Shown here one piece after another: positions 5,528-11,584 of a stretch of DNA of 11,584 nt; the stretch's first letter is position 1; every line of letters starts with the position of its first letter. A program made the translations under genes and the position numbers. The notes beneath the pieces are model-generated. The model did no database searches and was not told where the DNA came from. It saw only the letters and a program-made list of their open reading frames with translations. Source of the DNA: an uncultured Clostridia bacterium (GTDB taxonomy: Bacteria; Bacillota; Clostridia; Oscillospirales; Oscillospiraceae); contig CAMELY010000032.1 of assembly GCA_945926565.1 (NCBI GenBank), positions 1 to 11,584 on the forward strand. Direction: 5' to 3'.

Positions 5528-6853
5528 TTACGGCTCCAGCCGGCTCAGGTCTCTGGGGAAGAGGCAGGCGTCCCGGACGTTGTCCAGGCCGCACAGCTTC
5601 ATGGTCAGCCGCTCCAGGCCGATGCCCAGGCCGCCGTGAGGGGGCATGCCGTGCTTGTGGATCATCAGGTAGGACTGGAACTCCTCCGGGTGCATCCCCT
5701 TGGAGAGCATCTTGTCCACCTGCATCTGGTAGTCGTGGATCCGCTGGCCGCCGGTGGTGACCTCCATGCCCCGGAAGAGCAGGTCGAAGGACAGGGTGTA
5801 TTTCGGGTTCTCCGGGTCATCCATGGCATAGAAGGGCCGCTTTTTCACCGGGTAGTGGGTGACAAAGACGAAGTCCGCGCCGTACTCCTCCTGGAAGTAG
5901 CGGCCGATGTTGTGCTCCTCCTCCGGCTCCAGGTCGTAGGGATCCCGGATGGGCCGGTTGTACTTGGCGGCGGCCAGCTCCTTGGCCTCCTTGAAGGTGC
6001 AGATGGGGATGTTCTCCACGTTGGGCAGGGTCACCCCCAGCCGCTTCAGGTCATCGGCGTACTCGCGCTTCAGCAGCTCCATGGCGTAGCGGAGGAAGCC
6101 GGTCTCCATCTCGATGATGTCGTAGAAGGACTGGATATAGCCCATCTCAAAGTCCATGGAGGTGTATTCGTTCAGATGCCGGGGGGTGGAGTGCTTCTCC
6201 GCCCGGAAGACGGGGGCCACCTCAAAGACCCGCTCGTAGACCCCCACCATCATCTGCTTGTAAAACTGGGGAGACTGGCCCAGGAAGGCCTTTTTCGTGA
6301 AATATTCCAGCCGGAAGATGTTGCTGCCCCCCTCCGCCCCGGCGTGGACGATCTTGGGGGTGTGGATCTCGGTGGTCGCCGTATCATTAAAAAACTCCCG
6401 GAAGGCCCGGCCCAGCCCCTCCTGAATCTTGAACACAGAGCGCTTTTTCAGATGCCGCAGGATGACCGGCCGCAGGGCCAGCTCGGTGTCCAGGTTGAGG
6501 GACAGCTTCCACTTGTTCACCGGCACCGGCATGGGCTCCGCCGGGCGGGAGAGCACCTGAATAGACTGCACCTGGATCTCCATGCCGCCGGGGGCCCGCT
6601 CCTCCTGCCGCAGCAGGCCGGTGACAATCACCGTGGACTCCTCCGTCAGGTCGGACACATCCACCTCAGCGCCGCACACGCACTGGAGCACGCCGTCCTT
6701 TTTCCGTAGGGTGAGGAAGGTGAGGCCGCCACCCATGGGGCGCTTGGCGTGCACCGCGCCGTGTACCTGCACCGTCTGGCCGAAATAGGCCCCGGTCTTG
6801 AGCTGGGCCAGCTCCAGCCGGCCTGTCTCCGTTTTGCCTGTTACAAATTTCAT
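5528..6853 (-). CDS. aspS: Archaeal-type, probably non-discriminating aspartyl-tRNA synthetase
   Basis: A 441-aa class IIb synthetase of the short archaeal-type AspRS group, lacking the insertion domain of the long bacterial AspRS. An N-terminal OB fold, about residues 1-105, binds the anticodon. Class II motif 1 lies near EIHTPKI (162-168), motif 2 is FRAEKHSTPRHLNE (216-229) and motif 3 is GLGIGLERL (408-416). EGGSNIF and QSPQFYKQMM are family hallmarks. His35 and Pro88 occupy the positions reported to favour charging both tRNA-Asp and tRNA-Asn, where discriminating enzymes have Trp and Lys. GGAG lies 8 nt before this ATG; an in-frame ATG at 6874 sits before the ribosome-binding site and is rejected. 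It heads the T-box operon with gatCAB. Codons 154-163 match an Illumina P5 oligo, so residues around 156-161 are probably not genuine. Confidence 0.93.
   Translation of the reverse strand: MKFVTGKTETGRLELAQLKTGAYFGQTVQVHGAVHAKRPMGGGLTFLTLRKKDGVLQCVCGAEVDVSDLTEESTVIVTGLLRQEERAPGGMEIQVQSIQVLSRPAEPMPVPVNKWKLSLNLDTELALRPVILRHLKKRSVFKIQEGLGRAFREFFNDTATTEIHTPKIVHAGAEGGSNIFRLEYFTKKAFLGQSPQFYKQMMVGVYERVFEVAPVFRAEKHSTPRHLNEYTSMDFEMGYIQSFYDIIEMETGFLRYAMELLKREYADDLKRLGVTLPNVENIPICTFKEAKELAAAKYNRPIRDPYDLEPEEEHNIGRYFQEEYGADFVFVTHYPVKKRPFYAMDDPENPKYTLSFDLLFRGMEVTTGGQRIHDYQMQVDKMLSKGMHPEEFQSYLMIHKHGMPPHGGLGIGLERLTMKLCGLDNVRDACLFPRDLSRLEP
6360..6394 (-). other. Illumina P5 adapter-like sequence inside aspS
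   Basis: On the minus strand 6388-6365 reads AATGATACGG...CCGAGATC, identical over 24 bases to the Illumina P5 oligo. It is preceded by six T (6394-6389), as in the poly-T flow-cell version, and followed by CACAC where P5 has TACAC. That makes 30 consecutive matching bases, or 28 of 29 for the adapter itself. It encodes FF-NDTATTEI, a peptide I recognise as adapter contamination. It keeps the frame and length of the AspRS family. Confidence 0.9.
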
Positions 6854-6891
6854 GTCACTCGCTCCTAACTCCATTGCTGCGTCCGAAGCGT

Positions 6892-6929
6892 AAAAAAACG
6901 TCCCGGACTGGTTGTCTCAGTCCGGGACG
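6892..6929 (-). terminator. T-box-controlled terminator
   Basis: A 12-bp perfect stem (minus strand CGTCCCGGACTG at 6929-6918, CAGTCCGGGACG at 6910-6899) with a 7-nt loop is followed by seven T (6898-6892). It is the regulated terminator of the T-box leader and lies 38 bp before the aspS ATG. Confidence 0.93.
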
Positions 6930-7171
6930 GAAAAAGCATAGTATCTCCGTGGTACCACCCGAATTGCGCTGGCCTCCTTGTCAGCACCACTTTGAACCCT
7001 TTAACGCAGGGGATACGGGGCGCCCTCCCGGCCTGTTGGCCGCTCGAACGTCCGGCTCCGGGGTGTTGCGCCTCCTCCTGCTGCTGACGGGGCTTTCAGC
7101 CGGTGGCCCAGTCTCTCTGACGCAGGTTGTGGAAGGGGCGGTCCCTTTCTTCGCCGCTTGTCGTTTTGCGT
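6892..7171 (-). promoter_or_regulatory. T-box riboswitch, apparent Asn (AAC) specifier
   Basis: A leader of about 280 nt between promoter and aspS. It contains the T-box core GGGTGGTACCAC (6960-6949) preceded by GCGCAATTC, then the terminator. Stem I landmarks are AGAGAG (7118-7113) and GCTGAAAG (7100-7093). A long helix pairs CGCCCCTTCC with GGAGGAGGCG. Immediately 3' of that helix comes CAACACCCCGGAGCC, where the specifier loop belongs. AAC (7067-7065) followed by A is the best specifier, meaning tRNA-Asn. Uncharged tRNA would stabilise the antiterminator and allow transcription of aspS-gatCAB. The exact loop register was paired by hand; the T-box itself is near certain. Confidence 0.92.
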
Positions 7172-7177
7172 GTGGCT

Positions 7178-7206
7178 ATTATAGCCTCCCCATCCCGCCT
7201 TGTCAA
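7178..7206 (-). promoter_or_regulatory. Perfect sigma-A promoter of the aspS-gatCAB operon
   Basis: On the minus strand TTGACA (7206-7201), a 17-bp spacer and TATAAT (7183-7178) match the sigma-A consensus at every position. Transcription would start near 7171. Such a strong promoter fits control by downstream attenuation rather than at initiation. Confidence 0.92.
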
Positions 7207-7214
7207 GCGGGATG
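7191..7214. repeat. Inverted repeat bracketing the -35 box
   Basis: CATCCCGC (7191-7198) and GCGGGATG (7207-7214) form a perfect 8-bp inverted repeat whose 8-nt centre contains the TTGACA box. It could be an operator over the operon promoter or the remnant of a terminator for the upstream SSB-like gene. No U-tract follows, so the operator reading is slightly favoured. Confidence 0.5.
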
Positions 7215-7235
7215 CAGGATTTTAAAGCAAATTTT

Positions 7236-7871
7236 TCATTTTAGCTCGGATACGGCCCACGCTTCCACCGGTTCCATGGTCATAATTGACACCTCGAAGG
7301 CCACCCGCTTCACCTGCCCCGTCTCGGTGACCTTGGTGTAGACCCGGCTCTGGAGCCGGCCCTCCAGCCGCAGCCCGTCCCCTACCGAGAGTTCGGCGGC
7401 CCGCTGGGCCAGCACCCCCCAGGCGATGCAGGGCAGGTAATCCGCCCGGCCGTATTTCCGGTTCACCGCCAGCATCAGGTCGCAGATCTCCCGGCCCAGA
7501 GGGGTGGTACGATAGTTGGGCGGCTTGCACAGTACCCCCGCCAGGGTGAGCCGGTTGTCGTCCGGCTCCTGGCCCGCCTGGGTCAGCTGTTTGGTGAACA
7601 GGGTGATCACCAGGCGGCTTCCCACCCCGGAGCGGTTGTTGTAGGAGCGCACCTCCCCCTCCGCCGTCAGCCGGTCTCCCGGGTGGACGCTCTGGCTCTC
7701 CAGCACCGTCCGGGACACCAGCAGATTGAGCTGATCCGCCGCCCCGGAGAGCCGGCGGCTGCGCAGGGGAAAGCGGAAAAAGTCCTCTCCGTGGTTGGTA
7801 TGGGAATACTCCGGCTCCTCCATGGCCTGGCCGGTGAGCCTGGCCCGGTTTTCATTCCAGTCTGTCAGCAT
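7236..7871 (-). CDS. SSB-like protein with two OB folds
   Basis: A 211-aa protein. Residues about 107-202 look like a single-stranded DNA-binding OB fold: LTLAGVLCKPPNYRTTPLGREICDL, given as LTLAGVLCKPPNYR then TTPLGREICDL, then VGDGLRLEGRLQSRVY. Residues about 8-97 resemble a second, diverged OB fold with FFRFPLRSRRLSG and PGDRLTAEGEVRSYNN. A classical SSB has one OB fold and an acidic C-terminal tail; here the tail ends WAVSELK without the DDDIPF-type tip, so it is unlikely to be the main SSB. AGGAG lies 9 nt before the ATG. No clear terminator follows before the aspS operon promoter. A role in DNA replication, repair or primosome function is inferred from fold only. Confidence 0.8.
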   Translation of the reverse strand: MLTDWNENRARLTGQAMEEPEYSHTNHGEDFFRFPLRSRRLSGAADQLNLLVSRTVLESQSVHPGDRLTAEGEVRSYNNRSGVGSRLVITLFTKQLTQAGQEPDDNRLTLAGVLCKPPNYRTTPLGREICDLMLAVNRKYGRADYLPCIAWGVLAQRAAELSVGDGLRLEGRLQSRVYTKVTETGQVKRVAFEVSIMTMEPVEAWAVSELK

Positions 7872-7904
7872 GGCACCGCACTCCTGTCTTTGGATTTCGG
7901 TGCA

Positions 7905-7933
7905 AGTGTATGAGCGGGGTTTGAAAAATAGAC
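7905..7933 (-). promoter_or_regulatory. Possible sigma-E-like promoter of the SSB-like gene
   Basis: On the minus strand CATACACT (7912-7905) matches the sporulation sigma-E -10 consensus CATACAnT exactly. Fourteen bp upstream GTCTATT (7933-7927) matches five of seven bases of the -35 KMATATT. It lies about 33 bp before the ATG. Plausible but unproven. Confidence 0.35.
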
Positions 7934-7990
7934 TGCCCCTTCCTTCTTCCAGCTGATCCGCTATTCTATCCTTTTATGCCAATAAGTCAG

Positions 7991-8014
7991 AAAAGCCGCC
8001 CAAGGGCGGCTTTT
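7991..8014. terminator. Intrinsic terminator of the esterase gene
   Basis: AAAAGCCGCCC (7991-8001) and GGGCGGCTTTT (8004-8014) form a perfect GC-rich stem with A and T tracts on either side, so it can work on both strands. It lies 26 bp past the esterase stop and insulates it from the SSB-like gene. Confidence 0.9.
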
Positions 8015-8040
8015 CTTTGTATTTCTCTTGCAAATTCAGA

Positions 8041-9807
8041 TCAATGCCAGAGAGAGGGATTCTCATACCGGGCATCCAGCGCATCGCTGAACCAGCGGCC
8101 ATTCATCACATTGGAGATAACACCCATTTTAATCTCCTCGGGAACGCTGTCATCGGCATCCATCCGATCCATAATCGCGTCATAGGTGTCAGTGACGTCC
8201 TTCAACTCGGCAGTCGCCTCTGTCTCACCGGCATCCAATACCATGGACAGGGGAGCATCGGGCGTCCAGGCATCCCACTGGGCCTGGCCGTCACAATTTG
8301 GGTCTCCGGTGGCGAGGAAGCTCGTCAGGTAGTCATTAAAGATGCCGGACATGGCGCTGTATCCCGCCGGGCTGAAATCAGCAAAATTGCCGTAGGTATG
8401 ATCCTGGGTCATCATGGGGACAAAGATCCCATGGAAAGAGCCCATGCCGGGGATTTGGGTGGCGCTGTCTGCGGCGCCGTACTCCACCTGGCAGATATAG
8501 ATGTCAGCGTCATACCGGTCATACATCTTCTCCGCGCTGCACTGGGCATTGAAAATCCGGTACATATCAGAGCCGTAGGTCAGCGCAAAGTTCTTGGCGG
8601 CACTCTGAGTCTCCTCGTCCAGCGCGGTAAACGCTTCCGAGAAGTAGTAGCCGTCAAAGCCGCAGAACAGGCTGAACTCCGTAGCGCCAGTCAGCATGAG
8701 CAGAGGGACAGCGTTGTAGCTGTCGGTATCAAAGCCCTCCTCGGGCAGCACAACGCCGTCATTGTACAGATGGGGAAACACGCTCATCCGAATGCCGGCA
8801 TTTCCCATGAGCGGCGCCAGCCGCTGGGCGTCCAGGCTGTAGAGGTACTCCTTCACATCCTCCCCATCGGTGAGCAGCCAATCCTTGGCCGCGGCTTCAT
8901 CGGCGGCCTTTCCGTCCTCCACGGCCAGCGGGGCGACGGCGGAGGCGATCTGGCTGGCGCTGGCCTCCTCATCTGCAATGGTCATGCCGCCGGAGAAAGC
9001 GATGGCCTTGTCAAACTTGCCGGCAAAGAGGGGGCTGACCAGCATAGCCATCACGTCCCGGCCGCCAGCGGAGAAGCCGGAAACGGTGATATTGTTGGGG
9101 TCGCCGCCGAACTGCGCGATATTCGCCTTCACCCAGTCCAGCGCCTTGGCCAGATCCAGCATGGTGTAGTTTCCGGTGGAGCCCTCCTCCGTCTGAAGCG
9201 CAGGCAGACAGTTAAATCCAAGCAGACCCAGCCGGTAGTTCACAGATACATACACACAGTTGTTATTGACCACAATCTGGTGGCCGGGAATCTCGGCGGT
9301 GGATCCGCTCTGATTGTTTCCGCCGTGGATATAGACCAGGACAGGCAGGTTCTCAGCGTCCGGTGCAGCATAGACGTCCAAATTCAGGCAGTCCTCACTG
9401 CCGGAGACTGTGCTCTCACCGGTGGCATAGTTCATGCTGAACTGGATCGCCTTTTCCCCGGGCTGGGTGCAGTCAAGCGTCTCCGACCAGGCCTCCGGAT
9501 CCTGAGGTGCGGACCAGCGCAGCTCGCCCACAGGCGCGGCGGCATAGGGGATCCCGTACCAGACCAGATCCGTGCCGTTATCCACGCCTTGAACCGGTCC
9601 GAACTGCGTCTCACGCAGGGCAGGAGATACCTCTTCCTGCGGTTCTTCGGCCTCCTCCGGTGCCTCCGGCGCCTGACTCTCGTCAGACACGGTGTCCTGA
9701 CCCTCCGGCTTTTCCTGCTCGGCCGTCTGGGACGTTCCCTGCCCACAGGCAGCCAGGGACAGCACCAGCGTCAGCGCCAGGAGCAGCGCCAGCAGTCTCT
9801 TTTTCAT
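8041..9807 (-). CDS. Lipoprotein type-B carboxylesterase
   Basis: A 588-aa alpha/beta-hydrolase of the carboxylesterase type B (COesterase) family. A lipoprotein signal ends LSLAAC with Cys21 as the lipid anchor. An acidic, proline-rich linker (about 22-62) holds the enzyme off the membrane. The oxyanion-hole HGG is at 161-163. The nucleophile elbow GFSAG places Ser246 after the typical GNYTMLDLAKALDWVKANI segment. His459 in SFHGIFVPM is the probable catalytic His, and Glu377 in GATEFS is a candidate acid. AGGA lies 10 nt before this ATG; an ATG two codons earlier (9813) is only 4 nt from it and less likely. It is divergent from the MerR-family gene and has a MerR-type promoter. The substrate is unknown. 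Confidence 0.92.
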   Translation of the reverse strand: MKKRLLALLLALTLVLSLAACGQGTSQTAEQEKPEGQDTVSDESQAPEAPEEAEEPQEEVSPALRETQFGPVQGVDNGTDLVWYGIPYAAAPVGELRWSAPQDPEAWSETLDCTQPGEKAIQFSMNYATGESTVSGSEDCLNLDVYAAPDAENLPVLVYIHGGNNQSGSTAEIPGHQIVVNNNCVYVSVNYRLGLLGFNCLPALQTEEGSTGNYTMLDLAKALDWVKANIAQFGGDPNNITVSGFSAGGRDVMAMLVSPLFAGKFDKAIAFSGGMTIADEEASASQIASAVAPLAVEDGKAADEAAAKDWLLTDGEDVKEYLYSLDAQRLAPLMGNAGIRMSVFPHLYNDGVVLPEEGFDTDSYNAVPLLMLTGATEFSLFCGFDGYYFSEAFTALDEETQSAAKNFALTYGSDMYRIFNAQCSAEKMYDRYDADIYICQVEYGAADSATQIPGMGSFHGIFVPMMTQDHTYGNFADFSPAGYSAMSGIFNDYLTSFLATGDPNCDGQAQWDAWTPDAPLSMVLDAGETEATAELKDVTDTYDAIMDRMDADDSVPEEIKMGVISNVMNGRWFSDALDARYENPSLWH

Positions 9808-9852
9808 ACACATCGCATCCTTTCTTTTTCCTCTTGGCGAGGTGGTTTCACC

Positions 9853-9885
9853 ATTGTAAAACCTGCCTCTTACTTCCAGGCAAGT
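9853..9885 (-). promoter_or_regulatory. MerR-type promoter/operator of the esterase
   Basis: On the minus strand TTGCCT (9883-9878) and TACAAT (9858-9853) are separated by 19 bp, the over-long spacer of MerR-activated promoters. A dyad fills the spacer: ACTTGCCT and AGGCAGGT (7 of 8 bp symmetric, 9-bp centre; 9861-9885). Another small palindrome, AAAAAGGA/TCCTTTTT (9888-9906), lies just upstream. The divergent merR gene is the obvious regulator. Confidence 0.75.
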
Positions 9886-9944
9886 AAAAAAAGGATTCTC
9901 CTTTTTGTGCATTTTTCCAGTACTCTCCCCCTCCGTTTCTCGGC

Positions 9945-9950
9945 TATAAT
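9945..9950 (+). promoter_or_regulatory. -10 box of the MerR-family gene
   Basis: A perfect TATAAT 42 bp before the ATG on the plus strand. No good -35 is seen at 16-19 bp spacing, so the promoter may be weak or factor-dependent. Confidence 0.5.
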
Positions 9951-9992
9951 ATCACTTATCACCAGAAATTCCACAAGAAAGGAGCTTCTCTG

Positions 9993-10835
9993 ATGAAACT
10001 GTACCGAATCGGAGACTTCGCTAAATCTCTGGGCATCTCCCCCAAATACCTGAAGTACTATGAGCAAAAGGGGCTGGTGCAACCGTTTCTGCGGGAAGAC
10101 AACGGTTACCGGTATTACGTCTCTCCCCAGGCCGTTCACCTGGCAGAATATGGAAAGCTCCAGAGAATCGGTTTTTCTCTGGAGCAGTCAAAATTTATGC
10201 TGCAGGACGCAGACCTGTCCCAATATCTGATCTCTCTGGAAGAACAGCAAAATGCCCTGGAGGCACAGATCGCCCAGCTTCAGGCCGCCCGGGATGAGCT
10301 GGAGCAGCTTCGGGAGCATCTGACGGCAATCCAATCCGGCGACCCCTGGCTTCTTTGCGAAATTGCCCCCTTCTTCTTTCTCCCCGGCGAGGATGGCAAT
10401 GCGGGCTCCTGGGATACCCCCGACGGCAGCGGTACTCCTTTCTGGCGTCTCCCCAAGCTTCCCCAGTTCTGGCAGCGGGCCTGCCTGACCTCCTCCGGCG
10501 CCATAGCCGGGCGGAAATGGGGCTGTGTTCTTCAGCCCGAAACGGATACCATTCCCGATTATGCGCTCCCTGTAATAGGCGGCACCTTTTTTGTCTATGC
10601 CCACAGCATTCCCGCCCTTTTCGATGAGAGCGGCACCTATCTGCAGAATAAAGTCTGGGACTTCCAGCAGCCTCTGCAGCTCCTTCGGGAGCACCATCTG
10701 GTCCCCCGGGGAGACCTCTACCAGCAGCGGCTCTGCCTCACCCACGAAAAAGACGGGTCGCTGGTACATGTGCTGACCCTGGTTCCCCTCCGGACAGACC
10801 AGCCTCTTTTCCCGGAGTCAGACTATTTGGAATAA
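9993..10835 (+). CDS. MerR-family transcriptional regulator
   Basis: A 280-aa regulator. The N-terminal winged helix-turn-helix, residues about 1-70, reads MKLYRIGDFAKSLGISPKYLKYYEQKGLV, given as MKLYRIGDFAKSLGIS then PKYLKYYEQKGLV. The typical NGYRYY wing follows. A coiled-coil dimerisation helix (about 78-113, rich in Gln, Glu and Leu) leads to a C-terminal domain of about 165 residues. That domain looks like an effector-binding module of the BmrR/GyrI kind (WGCVLQPE, and LTHEKDGSLVHVLTLVPL near the end). The ligand is unknown. AAAGGAG lies 8 nt before the ATG. It is the only plus-strand gene, divergent from the esterase, whose promoter carries a MerR-type dyad. Its 3' end overlaps the methyltransferase gene by 18 bp, tail to tail. 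Confidence 0.92.
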   Translation: MKLYRIGDFAKSLGISPKYLKYYEQKGLVQPFLREDNGYRYYVSPQAVHLAEYGKLQRIGFSLEQSKFMLQDADLSQYLISLEEQQNALEAQIAQLQAARDELEQLREHLTAIQSGDPWLLCEIAPFFFLPGEDGNAGSWDTPDGSGTPFWRLPKLPQFWQRACLTSSGAIAGRKWGCVLQPETDTIPDYALPVIGGTFFVYAHSIPALFDESGTYLQNKVWDFQQPLQLLREHHLVPRGDLYQQRLCLTHEKDGSLVHVLTLVPLRTDQPLFPESDYLE

Positions 10836-11584
10836 ATAGAACTTCAGATATTCCGTCTCCGGCACGTTCCACAGGATGGGATGATCCGGCCCCTGCTGCC
10901 GGGCCTCAATCTGGCGGAGGGACACCCCGGCGTCCCGGGCGGCGTCCTTGAGCATAAACCGGAAGTCCCGGTCGCTCATGAAGTGGGAACAGGAGCAGGT
11001 GGCCAGATAGCCGCCCCGGGGCAGCAGCTTCATGGCCCGGAGGTTGATCTCCTTGTAGCCGGCGGCCGCCCGCTCCGCCGTCCCCCGGGACTTGGTGAAG
11101 GCGGGGGGATCCAGAATGACAAAGTCAAAGTCATGGCACTTGCGGGCGCACAGGTCGGTGAGCAGCTGGAACACGTCCGCCGTCTGAAAGTCGATGTTGG
11201 TCAGGCCGTTGCGCTTTGCGTTCTCCCGGGCCATGTCGATGGCGGACTGGGAGATGTCCACGCTGAGGACATGCTCCGCGCCCCCCAGGGCGGCGTTGAG
11301 GCCGAAGGAGCCGGTGTGGGTAAAGCAGTCCAGCACCCGCTTTCCCCCGGCCAGCCGGGCCACTGCCCGGCGGTTATACTTCTGATCCAGGAAAAAGCCG
11401 ATCTTTTGACCGTTTTCCACGTCTACAAGATATTTTACCCCGTTTTCCACAATCTGGGTGACGGGAGATTCCGGCGTCTCCAGGCCGGGGATGGGCCACC
11501 AGCCCTTATACTGCTCCATCCCCTCCAGCGCCCGGATGGCCACGTCGTCCCGGAGATAGATGCCCCGGATGGTCTCTCCCAGGG
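10818..11584 (-). CDS. RlmI-like class I SAM-dependent rRNA methyltransferase (5' part outside window)
   Basis: The frame stays open to the window edge and reads LGETIRGIYLRDD before the GTG at 11543, as expected for the RlmI family (YLRDDVAIRALEGM). That GTG is internal and the true start lies beyond 11584. The missing part would hold the PUA domain. SAM motif I is VLDCFTHTGSFG, the acidic motif II VLSVDIS, motif IV DPPAF, and the catalytic-cysteine region TCSCSHFM. RlmI makes 5-methylcytosine in 23S rRNA, but homologues differ in target, so the exact base is not assignable. The C-terminus ends KFYLFQIV, normal for the family. It converges on merR with an 18-bp overlap. Confidence 0.9.
   Translation of the reverse strand, partial: LGETIRGIYLRDDVAIRALEGMEQYKGWWPIPGLETPESPVTQIVENGVKYLVDVENGQKIGFFLDQKYNRRAVARLAGGKRVLDCFTHTGSFGLNAALGGAEHVLSVDISQSAIDMARENAKRNGLTNIDFQTADVFQLLTDLCARKCHDFDFVILDPPAFTKSRGTAERAAAGYKEINLRAMKLLPRGGYLATCSCSHFMSDRDFRFMLKDAARDAGVSLRQIEARQQGPDHPILWNVPETEYLKFYLFQIV

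Noticed and set aside
6365..6388. Natural conserved motif NDTATTEI in AspRS
   Set aside because: The DNA is identical to a synthetic sequencing oligo with its poly-T tail, and class II AspRS relatives have a different sequence here.
6874..7341. 155-aa plus-strand open frame over the T-box leader
   Set aside because: The region is explained by a consensus promoter, T-box and terminator on the minus strand, and the frame resembles no protein I know.
8017..9993. 658-aa plus-strand open frame opposite the esterase
   Set aside because: It is the antisense shadow of a convincing esterase with catalytic motifs and a lipobox. It has no ribosome-binding site and no recognisable domain.

Overview
The window looks like a chromosomal segment of a GC-rich, spore-forming Firmicute, most likely a gut Clostridia of the Oscillospiraceae / Flavonifractor-Pseudoflavonifractor kind. 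The reasons are two CotF-like spore coat proteins, a T-box riboswitch, an indirect tRNA-amidation operon, NrdR, and GC-rich intergenic double-hairpin repeats of a type I recall from such genomes. The genus is inference. All genes but one lie on the minus strand.

Layout by coordinate. (1) 1-1712: nrdR with its own promoter and terminator; a two-gene spore coat operon behind a sigma-G/F-like promoter; an unrecognised 183-aa protein. (2) 1719-2146: no gene, but two divergently oriented double-hairpin repeat units and the gat operon terminator. (3) 2147-7206: the core of the window, one operon read right to left. A perfect sigma-A consensus promoter is followed by a T-box leader with an apparent AAC (Asn) specifier, aspS (archaeal-type AspRS), a 124-bp palindromic repeat, then gatC, gatA and gatB. 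AspRS carries His35 and Pro88 at the two positions reported to mark non-discriminating enzymes. The whole unit therefore reads as an indirect pathway: Asp is charged onto tRNA-Asn, GatCAB amidates it to Asn-tRNA-Asn, and uncharged tRNA-Asn switches the operon on. (4) 7236-7871: an SSB-like protein with two OB folds. (5) 8041-10835: a lipoprotein carboxylesterase and a divergent MerR-family regulator. The esterase promoter has the 19-bp spacer and central dyad of a MerR-activated promoter. (6) 10818-11584: the C-terminal part of an RlmI-like rRNA methyltransferase, cut by the window edge and overlapping the merR gene tail-to-tail.

The most striking sequence-level observation is that positions 6365-6394, inside aspS, match the Illumina P5 flow-cell oligo with its poly-T tail over 30 consecutive bases. 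The reading frame and the expected protein length are both kept. This is almost certainly a library or assembly artefact that has overwritten six to eight codons of a real gene. The most interesting biology is the T-box / AspRS / GatCAB circuit, in which the specifier region contains overlapping CAA (Gln) and AAC (Asn) triplets, the two amino acids GatCAB can make. I see no CRISPR array, phage, transposase or wholly new multi-gene system.
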